From: Bryobacterales bacterium
GTDB taxonomy: Bacteria; Cyanobacteriota; Vampirovibrionia; Obscuribacterales; Obscuribacteraceae
Length of the DNA stretch: 18,329 bases
NCBI GenBank assembly: GCA_903970295.1
Contig: CAJCHQ010000404.1
Location: 1 to 18,329 of the forward strand
Reading direction: 5' to 3'
Shown here: in pieces, positions 1 to 8,432 of the stretch
How positions within the stretch are numbered: position 1 is the first letter of the stretch
Layout of the letters: each line of letters opens with the position of its first letter
Notes under the pieces: model-generated
Seen by the model: only the letters and a program-made list of their open reading frames with translations
Told to the model about the DNA's origin: nothing
Database searches by the model: none
Program-made: the position numbers and the translations under genes

Positions 1-1774
1 AACCAGTCTGTCGCCTTATATCTGGCGGCGACTGCGTGGATGCTGCCATTGAATTTGGAGCTTCCGGGGGTCCTAGCACTGGCTTGAAATTGCCGCTCTT
101 GGCACCTGGATCCTGTGGTGTGTACTTAGATTGGACCTGGGAGATGCTCGGCGCGGAATCAGCATTCATAGTCCAGCCCGAGGCGACCGAGGGCATCTCA
201 TGCTGTGACTTGTGGCCAACTGTTGTCGGAGCCTTTTCGGGCAGTTCTGGTTGACTTTGCGCCGACACTTCCGGTTCTCGCGCATTTGCCTCGGACTGGG
301 CAACGCCATCAGCGGCTGTGTTGGCAAAAGCTGCCGGGCCACTTTCAGGGGTGACACTGGTTCGGGACCAGCTGAAGTTGAGAGACGGCTCTTCAGTGAC
401 CTCTCCGGAAGCAGCAGCCTGTCCCTGAGCGACTGAATGTGCACGAGCGGCACGCAGAGTCTTCAATAAGGGCGATCCAGTCTGCCTGACAGCCTCAGTC
501 GTCTGCGGTTTGGGGTCGGCATCATTGCCTTTGGCTGGTGGGCGCGGCGCTTCATTTGCACCTAATGAAGAGGGGTCCCATCCTAAATCCAAAAAAGCAC
601 TGGACAGCGAATTTCCTGTTGACTTGCAATTCTTCAAAGCGACGATCGCTTGCTCCATGTTCAAACTGTTTTTGATGATCAATCCCAAGGCTTGTTTAGC
701 GGCCTCGACCAGTTCGGGAGACATCACTCCTGAAAGCGCCAACATCTTGCCCATGATTTCGGTGTTCTTAGAACCGGCATGAACGGCTTTCTCGATGTCG
801 CCTTGAGTGATCAGCCCGCCTAACTGAAGGAATTGGTAGAGCGGAATATGTTCTATTACTGGTGCTACCGGTGGTGCTTCAACGGCTTGCGATTTCTGGG
901 CTCGCAAGCTTTCCAAAGAGTCGTTTGCAGAGAGGCGATCGGTGTGGCACTTCAAAAGGGCTTCGGTCGCTTCACTGGCAGAGATGTCTCCGTAGGCCAC
1001 CATGCTTTGCAATTCCAGACCAGAATTCAAAAGCTCCGCGCCGATCAGACCGAGGTCGCAAAGCACCTGTCCGATCAACTGCTCGTTAACCAGTCCAATT
1101 TCAACCGCATTCATCAAATTTGCTTCGTCGATTAATTCGGCGCCGACAAAAAGTTCGCCCAGTCGCACGGAGTTCTGAACGAGCCATTGATCGGCAGTCT
1201 GCTGAAGCGATTCCTCCAGCGAAATTTGTCGTTCGAGAGCGGCTCGCAAACCTTGGGTTGCCTGATCGCGAGTGATTTTTCGATCCCTGACCAGAACCTG
1301 CGCGTTCAAAGCATTTGTCAACATTTCTTCGGTCAGGTAACCGGTGACAACAAGAACTCTTCCCAGCGGTAAGCCGATTTCCTGGCATTGCCCAAGAGCG
1401 TATTGAACATCCTCCGCCGCCACCAGGCCGGCTGCGATTAAAAACTCGCCCAATTTGTTGGTGATTGAGGCTGCGTTTGGCGACCATCCCATGCGGTTCA
1501 GCGCTTCTTCAAGCGGCACATGGTCGGTGGCAACGAAGTTCAATGCCTGAATCGCGCCTTCAAAATCGATTAAGCCATCTTTGACCATGGACTGGGCTTG
1601 CACTGCTGATTGCAGCTGCCCTTCACTCAAATAGCCGGACATGATGAGCACGCGTCCAACCGGCAATTGTTGCTGCCTCGCGATTAGCATTGCTTCTCGC
1701 AAATCTGCCGGCTTCAAAAGTCCAGCGTTTGTAAGAAGATCCCCCAGGCGAAGACCGGGGTTTTCATTGGCCAT
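1..1774 (-). CDS. Protein with four tandem MshEN-like (GspE/PilB N-terminal type) repeats, 3' end cut by window edge
   Basis: I translated this by hand from the ATG at 1772-1774 (minus strand): 591 codons run open to the window edge, so the C-terminus is missing. Residues 1-400 hold four repeats of about 97-107 residues. Each has two 24-residue motifs of the form RLGxxLxxxGx6LxxxLxxQ, at 9-32/38-61, 107-130/136-159, 204-227/233-256 and 311-334/340-363. All four pairs have a 5-residue spacer, the layout known for the MshEN c-di-GMP receptor domain of GspE/PilB/MshE ATPases. Units 1 and 3 keep RLG, unit 2 has KLG and unit 4 is degenerate (PLY). After about residue 400 the chain is rich in Pro, Ala, Ser and Glu and looks disordered. 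No Walker motifs are seen, so this is not an ordinary secretion ATPase over the visible part. A weak GGTGG lies 4 nt before the ATG, and a GTG at 1789 is an alternative start. Function is inferred: a c-di-GMP-responsive or protein-binding scaffold. Confidence 0.85.
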   Translation of the reverse strand, partial: MANENPGLRLGDLLTNAGLLKPADLREAMLIARQQQLPVGRVLIMSGYLSEGQLQSAVQAQSMVKDGLIDFEGAIQALNFVATDHVPLEEALNRMGWSPNAASITNKLGEFLIAAGLVAAEDVQYALGQCQEIGLPLGRVLVVTGYLTEEMLTNALNAQVLVRDRKITRDQATQGLRAALERQISLEESLQQTADQWLVQNSVRLGELFVGAELIDEANLMNAVEIGLVNEQLIGQVLCDLGLIGAELLNSGLELQSMVAYGDISASEATEALLKCHTDRLSANDSLESLRAQKSQAVEAPPVAPVIEHIPLYQFLQLGGLITQGDIEKAVHAGSKNTEIMGKMLALSGVMSPELVEAAKQALGLIIKNSLNMEQAIVALKNCKSTGNSLSSAFLDLGWDPSSLGANEAPRPPAKGNDADPKPQTTEAVRQTGSPLLKTLRAARAHSVAQGQAAASGEVTEEPSLNFSWSRTSVTPESGPAAFANTAADGVAQSEANAREPEVSAQSQPELPEKAPTTVGHKSQHEMPSVASGWTMNADSAPSISQVQSKYTPQDPGAKSGNFKPVLGPPEAPNSMAASTQSPPDIRRQTG

Positions 1775-1853
1775 ATTTCCACCACCCACGAAACCAACTA
1801 ATAGTGTAATGCCCGCCAGCCTATTTCATAATCAGGCGTCTACAGCTTTCCAT

Positions 1854-1859
1854 TTTATA
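1854..1859 (-). promoter_or_regulatory. Possible -10 box for the MshEN-repeat gene
   Basis: On the minus strand this reads TATAAA, about 80 nt before the ATG at 1774. A TTGTTT lies upstream, but the spacing is only 13 nt (15 nt if the hexamer is taken as TAAAAT), shorter than the usual 17. This is a weak prediction from sequence alone. Confidence 0.2.
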
Positions 1860-2132
1860 GGTCACTCAAGCCAAACAATTGCATTTCTGGTTGCAAACAG
1901 CTTATTCGATTTTCGAGTACGGCATGTGTGTCAGCTCTGGTCGGGCTATTTCCAATATGTCTCACCCGTAAACGTCTAGCTCAGGCTGAGATTTATCTGG
2001 TTGGCAATAGAGAGGCGGAGGGCACTGCATATGGTGCTCGCTGCGGCAGGCGCTCGCCATAAATTTCTCGTCTGAGAACAATGTTTATGCCGATGCTTGC
2101 TGGTGCCGGTCGTGGCAAGGTCTACCAGCAGA

Positions 2133-2169
2133 AATGGTCAGGCAAGGGCCCTGACCATTCTCGGATTTT
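2133..2169 (+). terminator. Terminator-like hairpin with delayed T-run
   Basis: A perfect 10-bp inverted repeat (AATGGTCAGG/CCTGACCATT) with a 7-nt loop is followed, after 5 nt, by five T residues on the plus strand. The minus strand has no T-run after the stem, so the signal points to plus-strand transcription ending here. No plus-strand gene lies upstream in the window, so the transcript it would end is unknown. The gap between stem and T-run makes it an imperfect intrinsic terminator. Confidence 0.3.
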
Positions 2170-2386
2170 TCGTGAAAATTCGCCTTATGCGGCGATAACC
2201 CTAGCGGGTGTTGTTACCCGAATTGTAGAAATTGCTCTTAACTGATTCCTCCGTTATGAGCTAGTTCCCAACAAAGTATTAATGCCCCGTTCGAAGCGCT
2301 CTCACTCACGAAAAATGTTGCCTGGAAAACGTTTCACCGTGTATGCGCCTTAGTTAAATCTCATAATTCGTGAGCTGTTCGTTACT

Positions 2387-2400
2387 TATGTAATTACGTA
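2387..2400. promoter_or_regulatory. Near-perfect 14-bp palindrome before the sensor-like gene
   Basis: TATGTAATTACGTA pairs with itself at six of seven positions, the remaining one being T-G. It ends 8 nt before the AGGCGG ribosome-binding site at 2409-2414 of the downstream gene. The location fits an operator or a -10 region. The length is short enough for chance. Confidence 0.2.
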
Positions 2401-2419
2401 TTCACATCAGGCGGTTTCG

Positions 2420-3649
2420 GTGATATACCGGGTTCAATTCCCAAAATGTTTTATGGATAAAATACTCCTTTCCACGAAAAAGCGTTATTTGCTGCCCGTT
2501 GTTTGTGCGATGGGACTCTTGGTTTGGTTCTTCCTTTGTCACGAACAGTACCGCAGCTACTGGGAAGGGACGATCCATCGGGTGCAAACGACGGATTTCA
2601 ATTTGCTTCATCACACTTTGCCGCCTACCCTATCGCAGCTGATCGTCGCTAATCGAGACGACTTGGTGCAGAAAGTACTCGACTCCAACTACGGCTTATT
2701 TGGCCTGGTAGTGACTGATCCCACCGACGAAACTGTTCTCTATTACACGGGCAAAATCTATCATCGTAAGTCGTGGCAGGGTCACATCAATCCCGAAGAC
2801 CTCGCTGGCATCAAGAAAGATGAGCCCTACGATCTGCTCACCGATCCGCCTCCGCTGGCACCTATTTGGGAACATCTCTCGCCTCGCGACGATAAAGCCG
2901 CTCATGTGGAATCTGCGCCGGCCAGGCGGGCCAAAGTGCTGGGACATTTATATTATGTGCGGCCAGACCCGCCGCCTTTTCTGGAAGACCTCTCGAGCTT
3001 CCTCTTTACTGGCCTGTTCGAAATGTCAGGCGCCAAAAGGGGTTATCTCTATATTACGCTGACGACAATGGCTTTCAGCGCCGTCATTCTCTTGATCATC
3101 TGGTTGCGCCAACGTGGTTTGGAGATGAAACAGGGCGAACTCGATTATATGCATCGTGAGCTAGGCATTCGCAAGAAAGCGCTCGAGCACCTGGCAGCCG
3201 AGTTGAATACTCAAAAGGCTCGCAAAATTTGGTTGGAAAAAGAAGCCGACGTCTCGTATCAGCGAGCGCTTGCCCTGAAGCAATCGTTGGAGCGACTAAA
3301 AGAAGCTCTGTCTCTGGTCGGAGCTGCCGGTCTCAGTCAATCCCAAGCGCCAATAGCCGGTCGCGATGCCGAGGGCTTGTTCAAAACCCGATCTGTGCAT
3401 CCGCCCAGTGCACTTCTGGAAGAGATTGAAGACTTGATTCCCGCTTTGACCGACAATGCCACCACCCTTAAATCACAAGCTAGTCTGTTAAACGATTACT
3501 GTTCGATCCTCGAGCAGCGGCAGTCCGAGATGAAAAGAATTGTCGACCAGGCTTATTTCAGAGCCAATCGGGTTGGCCAGTCTTTTGTAGATGAGCATTT
3601 GACTGGGGCGATCGGTGCCTCGGAAAATGTGCTCGATATGACCCCGTAA
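2420..3649 (+). CDS. Two-TM sensor-like membrane protein with cytoplasmic coiled coil, unknown function
   Basis: The protein is 409 residues long. A basic N-terminus precedes a first membrane segment at about 23-41. An extracytoplasmic domain of about 165 residues follows (about 42-205), then a second membrane segment at about 209-230. Next comes a charged heptad-like helix (about 231-300), then a polar tail. The outer domain has alternating short strands such as GLFGLVVTD and GHLYYV, which resemble small CACHE/PAS-like sensor folds. That fold match is by eye only. The architecture is that of a histidine kinase or chemoreceptor that stops after the signalling helix: no H-box, GGDEF, EAL, HAMP signature or methyl-accepting region is seen. 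The start chosen is GTG at 2420 because AGGCGG lies 5 nt upstream. An ATG at 2453 (MDKILL...) is a real alternative but has no clear ribosome-binding site. The gene lies 226 bp before the SNF2 gene on the same strand. Confidence 0.7.
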   Translation: MIYRVQFPKCFMDKILLSTKKRYLLPVVCAMGLLVWFFLCHEQYRSYWEGTIHRVQTTDFNLLHHTLPPTLSQLIVANRDDLVQKVLDSNYGLFGLVVTDPTDETVLYYTGKIYHRKSWQGHINPEDLAGIKKDEPYDLLTDPPPLAPIWEHLSPRDDKAAHVESAPARRAKVLGHLYYVRPDPPPFLEDLSSFLFTGLFEMSGAKRGYLYITLTTMAFSAVILLIIWLRQRGLEMKQGELDYMHRELGIRKKALEHLAAELNTQKARKIWLEKEADVSYQRALALKQSLERLKEALSLVGAAGLSQSQAPIAGRDAEGLFKTRSVHPPSALLEEIEDLIPALTDNATTLKSQASLLNDYCSILEQRQSEMKRIVDQAYFRANRVGQSFVDEHLTGAIGASENVLDMTP

Positions 3650-3801
3650 CGTAATTTTCATAATTAATTCGGCTCGAGTCTGTCCGTATTGGCAGAATGG
3701 GCGGATATTTGGTCCGCCTGCTCGCTTGGCACTTAACGAAAATAGCCGTACCAGTGTTGACGAGCGTGTTAAGCTATATTCGAGGCATCTATAGCTCACA
3801 C

Positions 3802-3813
3802 CGACGCGCGTCG
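3802..3813. promoter_or_regulatory. Perfect 12-bp palindrome in the SNF2 leader
   Basis: CGACGCGCGTCG reads the same on both strands. It sits 22 nt downstream of a TATATT (3775-3780) and 62 nt before the SNF2 ATG. The position fits an operator near a transcription start, but the TATATT has no well-spaced -35 box (TTGACG is only 12 nt away). Function is speculative. Confidence 0.2.
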
Positions 3814-3875
3814 TCAATGCGCCCGGTGGTTGTTTTTGCAGTGACCATTGATGCGATTTAGGGTCAGACAATCTG

Positions 3876-6800
3876 ATGAAACCTGCTACCGGTAAACGGA
3901 GCGCTCTATCTCTTCAAGCTGTGCAAGAGGCTAGCAGTGAGCCGGTCTATCGTCGCGGCGTGCAGTACTATCGGCGCAAGAAAGTCCTCAAGTATGACGA
4001 AGACGACAGCGGCAAGAACGTCGAAGCCCTCGTAATCGGATCAGAGCCGCAGCCTTACAAAGTCAACGTCACTATTGAAGATCCGGAAAATTTCAAGGCC
4101 GTCTGCTCTTGCCCGTATTTCGAAGAGGTTTGCAAGCACTCGGTCGCTGTTCTTCTCACCCAGATCGCCCGGGCCAACCCAGGCATACGCTTCGATTTGA
4201 ATGAGAACGACCGCCCACGCGAAGGTCAGAGCGAGCGGGCGCCAAAAGCCAAAGATTTGCTGGATGACCCGAAAGCGCCTGGTGTCTCGCCTGAAGCGGC
4301 GGAATTCACGCTCGGTTTGCTCGTCTTAGAAAAGCCTCTGGCTTTGATTGTCGGCACAGTTCCAGATGAACCGCAGGGCAAGGTCAACATTCTGAAAGTG
4401 CCGCCTGAAGTTCTCAATATTTTCGAGCCGGAATCCAGAATCTATAAACTGGCCAAATACTTGACGTCATTGCCTCAGACGACAAAAGGAACGGCTGGTG
4501 GTCACCGCATTCCTCGGGGGGATGAGGGCGTTGTTCTCGGTCATTTGAGCTTATGTGCGAAGCTGATCAACACAAGTGACGGGCAGCCGATCACCTTTGC
4601 GGATACGCCGCTGAAACCTCGAGCTGTCCTTTCAGAAACTGAAAATGGCGAATTGCAGTTGAGGTTGGAAGCACTCAACAGCGAGAACGAGCCGGTTACT
4701 CATCCTGTTTATTTTCTCGGTCAACAATCGAGCTGGGTGCTTTCCGAGAATCTTCTCTACAGCATAGATTTGAGCGCGATTCACAAGCTGCATCCGTTTT
4801 TGGATGCACACGGTTTGATGACGGTCAAACTGGAAATCGTGCCGAAGTTTTTAGCCGTCGATTTGCCGATTTTGAAGCGGCGTATGGAAGTGCGTTTCGA
4901 TGAAACTTCAGCCCCCTTTCCGATTGCCATCACCGAGCCACCGCGTGTCGTGATTAAAGTCTGCGAGCGCAAAGCGCCGAGCCAAGCGGTGGGAGCCACT
5001 GGCACCATCAACAATTTGGAGGTGTCTTTGGGCTTCGGCTACGGAGACCTGGTTCTGCCTTCGCGTGATGAAACCAGCGCGGTCGAATCCGAACTCTACA
5101 CCCGCACGATTTCAGAGAGCGGGCAAAGCGTTTGGGTGAAAAGATTATGGGAGCAGGAAAGCCAGGTCAGGCGCTTCCTCTCGAACATGCAACCGCAGCG
5201 CACGATTGCCGATCGGTTTCTTTTTGTCGAAGAACCGGCATTGGATGCACTCTACTATCTTTCTTCTGAACAGAGTGCCGAGTGGGATATATCGGGCATC
5301 GACACGCTCAAAAGCTACACCGTCCGGCGCGAGCCCTTGAAGTTGACAGCTAAGCTTTCGCTGAAAAAAGATTCTTTCAAATTCGATTTCGATTTGCTTG
5401 CCTTTTCGGAGCAAGACAGTGTGCCTTTTTCGCAGGTCATCGAAGTTTTGTTCCGCAATCGCAATTACGTCAAGCTTCCAGATGGTCAGCATGTACGTAT
5501 CAATTCAAACACGCTCTTGAGCCTGCTCAAATCGATCGGTCAAAGCAAAGATACCTCTCGTCCTCTCTATCAGGCCTTGCCGATTACGCATGCGCTTGAT
5601 ACGCACGAGATCGAAGTGCAGTCAGATAAAGGCTTCAAAGAATTCATTCATCGCATCCACAACTTCCGTGAATTGGAACCGATGCAAATGAATCCGCACT
5701 TCAAAGGCGAGCTGCGCGAATATCAGAAAGAAGGATGTAATTGGCTTTCGTTCCTGCGAGAGTACGGGCTGGCAGGAATTCTCGCAGACGACATGGGACT
5801 TGGCAAAACAATCCAGGCTCTGGCTTTGCTTCTTTCCCATCACAAGGAGCAGAAGCGCTTGCCGTCTCTGGTGGTGGCACCGACTTCGGTTGTGTACAAT
5901 TGGCTCAGTGAAGCCGAGCGTTTCACTCCTACTTTGAACACGGCACTCTTTCTCGGTCGTGACCGGGGCGAACTTCTCGCTACTTTGCAAAAAGAGGGGG
6001 GCAAAAAGCCGGATGTTGTCTTCACTACATACGGTATCATTCGCCGCGACTACGAAACTCTGAAGAACATTCAATTCGAGTTTCTGGTTCTGGACGAAGC
6101 GCAGAACATAAAAAATCCTGAATCGGTGGGAGCGATTGCCGCTAAATCTCTGAAGTCTTTCCACCGGCTGGCTCTATCTGGTACGCCAGTGGAAAACCGC
6201 TTGAAAGAATTGTGGTCGCTTTTCGATTTCTTGATGCCTGAATTTCTCAGTAATTACAAAGACTTCAACGAAACTTTCGAACGTCCGATCGAAGCTGGCA
6301 TCGATGGTGCCGGTCAGAAACTGCGAAAGATCGTTCACCCATTCATTTTGCGCCGTTTGAAGAGCCAAGTCGAGAAAGAACTTCCCGATCGCACCGACAT
6401 CATTACACTGTGCGAATTGGAAGAAGATCAACGCTCGCTTTATTTGGACGTTTTGGACGAATGCCGGCAAACCGTGTTCAGCGAAATCGATCGGCGCGGC
6501 ATCAAGCGTTCACAGCTTTCAGTGTTGGCTGCATTGTTGCGTTTGCGTCAGGTCTGTTGCGATCCGCGTTTGTTGAAAGAGCGCGAAGGGGAGCCTCCAG
6601 CCAAGACTAAAGAGGCTAACATGCCAGGCTCGGCCAAGCTTAGTGCCTTGACGGCAATGATTGTGGAAATTATCGAGGAAGGCCATAAAATTCTCGTCTT
6701 CAGCTCATTCGTCAAAATGTTGACATTGATTCGCGCAGAGCTGGAAAAAGCTGGAATCGTATACGAGTACCTCGATGGACAGACTCCAGCTCAGGACCGT

Positions 6801-7145
6801 TTGGAAAAGGTCAATCGCTTCAACGCGGCTGCCGACATTCCGATCTTCTTGATCAGTCTCAAGGCTGGTGGCACAGGACTGAACCTGACCGGCGCCGATT
6901 ATGTCATCCATTATGATCCCTGGTGGAATCCTGCCGTCGAAAATCAAGCTACTGACCGGGCTCACCGGATCGGGCAAACAAGGCATGTTTTCAACTACAA
7001 ACTAATTACACGCGGCACGGTGGAAGAAAAAATTCTTGCCCTGCAGCGCAAGAAAAAAGAGCTTGCCGACTTGGTCATTGGTGGCGATGACGCTGTAGCG
7101 AAGGAATTGACCAAAGAAGATCTGGAATTTCTCTTCTCATTCTAA
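3876..7145 (+). CDS. SWIM zinc finger plus SNF2-family DEAD/DEAH-box helicase
   Basis: The protein is 1089 residues and intact. An N-terminal SWIM zinc finger shows as C77-x-C79-x6-C86-x-H88. A long middle part (about 110-600) follows, of the kind seen in bacterial SNF2-associated regions. The ATPase core starts near R614 with REYQ. Motif I DDMGLGKT is at 638-645 and motif II DEAQ at 740-743, where many SNF2 proteins have DEAH. Motif III SGTP is at 768-771. In the second RecA lobe, motif V SLKAGGTGLNLT is followed by motif VI DRAHRIGQ at 1027-1034. Such proteins are ATP-driven double-stranded DNA translocases, and the SWIM finger is thought to bind DNA or protein. The cellular role of bacterial members is mostly unknown (transcription recycling, repair or defence are proposed). 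No defence partner gene is adjacent here. The ribosome-binding site is weak (AGGG about 12 nt upstream). The last 9 bp overlap the end of the opposite-strand GT87 gene. Confidence 0.95.
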   Translation: MKPATGKRSALSLQAVQEASSEPVYRRGVQYYRRKKVLKYDEDDSGKNVEALVIGSEPQPYKVNVTIEDPENFKAVCSCPYFEEVCKHSVAVLLTQIARANPGIRFDLNENDRPREGQSERAPKAKDLLDDPKAPGVSPEAAEFTLGLLVLEKPLALIVGTVPDEPQGKVNILKVPPEVLNIFEPESRIYKLAKYLTSLPQTTKGTAGGHRIPRGDEGVVLGHLSLCAKLINTSDGQPITFADTPLKPRAVLSETENGELQLRLEALNSENEPVTHPVYFLGQQSSWVLSENLLYSIDLSAIHKLHPFLDAHGLMTVKLEIVPKFLAVDLPILKRRMEVRFDETSAPFPIAITEPPRVVIKVCERKAPSQAVGATGTINNLEVSLGFGYGDLVLPSRDETSAVESELYTRTISESGQSVWVKRLWEQESQVRRFLSNMQPQRTIADRFLFVEEPALDALYYLSSEQSAEWDISGIDTLKSYTVRREPLKLTAKLSLKKDSFKFDFDLLAFSEQDSVPFSQVIEVLFRNRNYVKLPDGQHVRINSNTLLSLLKSIGQSKDTSRPLYQALPITHALDTHEIEVQSDKGFKEFIHRIHNFRELEPMQMNPHFKGELREYQKEGCNWLSFLREYGLAGILADDMGLGKTIQALALLLSHHKEQKRLPSLVVAPTSVVYNWLSEAERFTPTLNTALFLGRDRGELLATLQKEGGKKPDVVFTTYGIIRRDYETLKNIQFEFLVLDEAQNIKNPESVGAIAAKSLKSFHRLALSGTPVENRLKELWSLFDFLMPEFLSNYKDFNETFERPIEAGIDGAGQKLRKIVHPFILRRLKSQVEKELPDRTDIITLCELEEDQRSLYLDVLDECRQTVFSEIDRRGIKRSQLSVLAALLRLRQVCCDPRLLKEREGEPPAKTKEANMPGSAKLSALTAMIVEIIEEGHKILVFSSFVKMLTLIRAELEKAGIVYEYLDGQTPAQDRLEKVNRFNAAADIPIFLISLKAGGTGLNLTGADYVIHYDPWWNPAVENQATDRAHRIGQTRHVFNYKLITRGTVEEKILALQRKKKELADLVIGGDDAVAKELTKEDLEFLFSF

Positions 7146-8432
7146 ATTTAGTTGAGAGTTTTTCAAGACTTGAAGCCCTTTCCAGGCGCCGAGTAGCAAC
7201 ACGACAAGCGCCCAAGCAAAGTAAGGTTGTACACGTATTGTGACTATTGGCGTCATAAAAATGATCGAGAGCCAGCTGATGATTGGAAACCCCCAAATCA
7301 ATATTCGCAAAAATGTGATCTTCAGATCGGCGCTAATTCCTAACTTCATGTACGGGTAAAGCAGGGCTGCCGGTATGGCAATCGCCATATAGTCTTGAAA
7401 ATGTGTGTGCGGGCTGCAAATCAGCATGACCACTGTCGTTATCGATGCGCACGCGTCAAAAGATTTATAGCTAATTTTCTTAGCCAGGCGCGGGTAGTAA
7501 ACGAGCCACATGAGAACAACGAAGATCGTGCCAGCGGCAAATAGTCCAGCCGCGAGCAGGTGAATTATGTGTTCGTCTATTTTGAGAAGAAAAAGTTCGC
7601 CGCGAAAGTTTTGCATGATGCCACTCATGACGCCGCCGACCTGGGCGCTTGTTTCGCCATACAGAAGGGCATGTGGATAACCGGCAATGTTATTCCACCC
7701 TACTGTGAGCAATGTGTAGAGGAAAAAAATCGAGGCGCTGACAAGCAGCCCTAATAAAAACCGTAATCGCCCCAAGATGATGCCAATTAGAATGACGCAC
7801 GGAGCGTATTGCAATTTCACAGTGAGAAAAACCGAAACTAGCCCAGCTAAGAAAAAATTGTCCGCCCGCAATAGCAGCCAATAAGCTACCAGTGCCGGAA
7901 ATTGAAAAAGAGTTGTTTGTCCGATTTCGAAGGCATAGGATGTGGGGAATGAAGTCAACGTCGCCACGACAAAAAATGTGCGAGTGAAGACTGACGCCGG
8001 CAGTCGCCTCACCAACAGGATGGAGGCGGCGACGATCAGTGGCAAGGCGAGCAGACTGTAGACGATCCAGGCATTTTCCAGATTGAGTAGGGCGAAGGGA
8101 CGCATCAATGCAAAAAAGTGCGGCGGATATTGCACGTACTGAACTTGATCGAGGGTTTGCGGGCTGACTAATTTTTGCAGCCCAGCGTACTGAATTTCCG
8201 CATCGTAGATATCTTGCGGGTGCAATTTGGTTTGCGCCGCGAGCACGCCTGCGTTGTACCAGAGAACAAAATCGCTGACGATCAAAGTGTTGTTTTCAGT
8301 ATGGACAAAAAGAGTACCCTGGCGATAATGCGAGACTATACTGCTATAGAAATTCAGTCCCCAGCAAACAATCAGGGCAAAATAAGCAAACCAGAAGTAA
8401 CGCTTCAGTCGCTCGCCGGCCATTTTAATCAT
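7137..8432 (-). CDS. GT87-like (DUF2029) polytopic membrane glycosyltransferase
   Basis: The 431-residue protein is mostly hydrophobic, with roughly ten or more membrane segments, the first at about 12-30. Family marks of GT87/DUF2029 are visible. They are an acidic residue in the first outer loop (D54 in [10 protein letters not shown]), the [15 protein letters not shown] loop at about 102-116, a GQTT at 171-174, a K206 in TVKLQ and a late SPHTHFQDY at 340-348. GT87 enzymes are polyprenyl-phosphate-mannose-type transferases that add sugars on the outer face of the membrane. The substrate here is not known. The start ATG (8430-8432) overlaps the stop of the upstream epimerase gene by 4 bp (ATGA), which suggests translational coupling. 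An internal ATG at 8423 gives a version three residues shorter. It is the last gene of the four-gene minus-strand module and overlaps the SNF2 gene tail to tail. Confidence 0.8.
   Translation of the reverse strand: MIKMAGERLKRYFWFAYFALIVCWGLNFYSSIVSHYRQGTLFVHTENNTLIVSDFVLWYNAGVLAAQTKLHPQDIYDAEIQYAGLQKLVSPQTLDQVQYVQYPPHFFALMRPFALLNLENAWIVYSLLALPLIVAASILLVRRLPASVFTRTFFVVATLTSFPTSYAFEIGQTTLFQFPALVAYWLLLRADNFFLAGLVSVFLTVKLQYAPCVILIGIILGRLRFLLGLLVSASIFFLYTLLTVGWNNIAGYPHALLYGETSAQVGGVMSGIMQNFRGELFLLKIDEHIIHLLAAGLFAAGTIFVVLMWLVYYPRLAKKISYKSFDACASITTVVMLICSPHTHFQDYMAIAIPAALLYPYMKLGISADLKITFLRILIWGFPIISWLSIIFMTPIVTIRVQPYFAWALVVLLLGAWKGLQVLKNSQLNLE

Larger units (their letters stand above)
1775..2419. 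other. Gene-free stretch with clustered hairpins
   Basis: This 645-bp gap separates two divergent genes and has no convincing coding frame. It contains several inverted repeats. One is GGGCAC/GTGCTC near 2020-2040. Another is TGCTGGT/ACCAGCA around 2098-2130. There is a perfect 10-bp stem at 2133-2142/2150-2159, CGCC/GGCG at 2181-2194 and CGGGT/ACCCG at 2205-2220. A long-range CTCACGAA/TTCGTGAG pair lies at 2305-2312/2367-2374. I do not recognise a known riboswitch or a housekeeping RNA (RNase P, SRP, tmRNA, 6S). It may hold promoters for both flanking genes and possibly a small RNA. Confidence 0.5.

Noticed and set aside
1641..1979. Plus-strand frame over the start of the MshEN-repeat gene and its upstream gap
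   Set aside because: Half of it is antisense to a clearly coding region. The rest crosses the promoter area with no domain signature.
3700..3718. Hairpin GGCGGA/TCCGCC as an intrinsic terminator of the sensor-like gene
   Set aside because: A stem is present but no T-run follows on the plus strand.
3755..3780. TTGACG ... TATATT as a sigma70 promoter for SNF2
   Set aside because: Both hexamers are good, but the spacer is only 12 nt, too short for a normal promoter.
5622..6164. A 180-codon minus-strand open frame
   Set aside because: Lies wholly antisense to the SNF2 ATPase core, including motifs I and II. No domain or ribosome-binding site is visible.
3876..7145. SNF2 helicase as part of a phage-defence island
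   Set aside because: SNF2 proteins occur in some defence systems, but no nuclease, methylase, phospholipase or mobile-element gene lies beside it here. Neighbours are a sensor-like protein and a sugar module.
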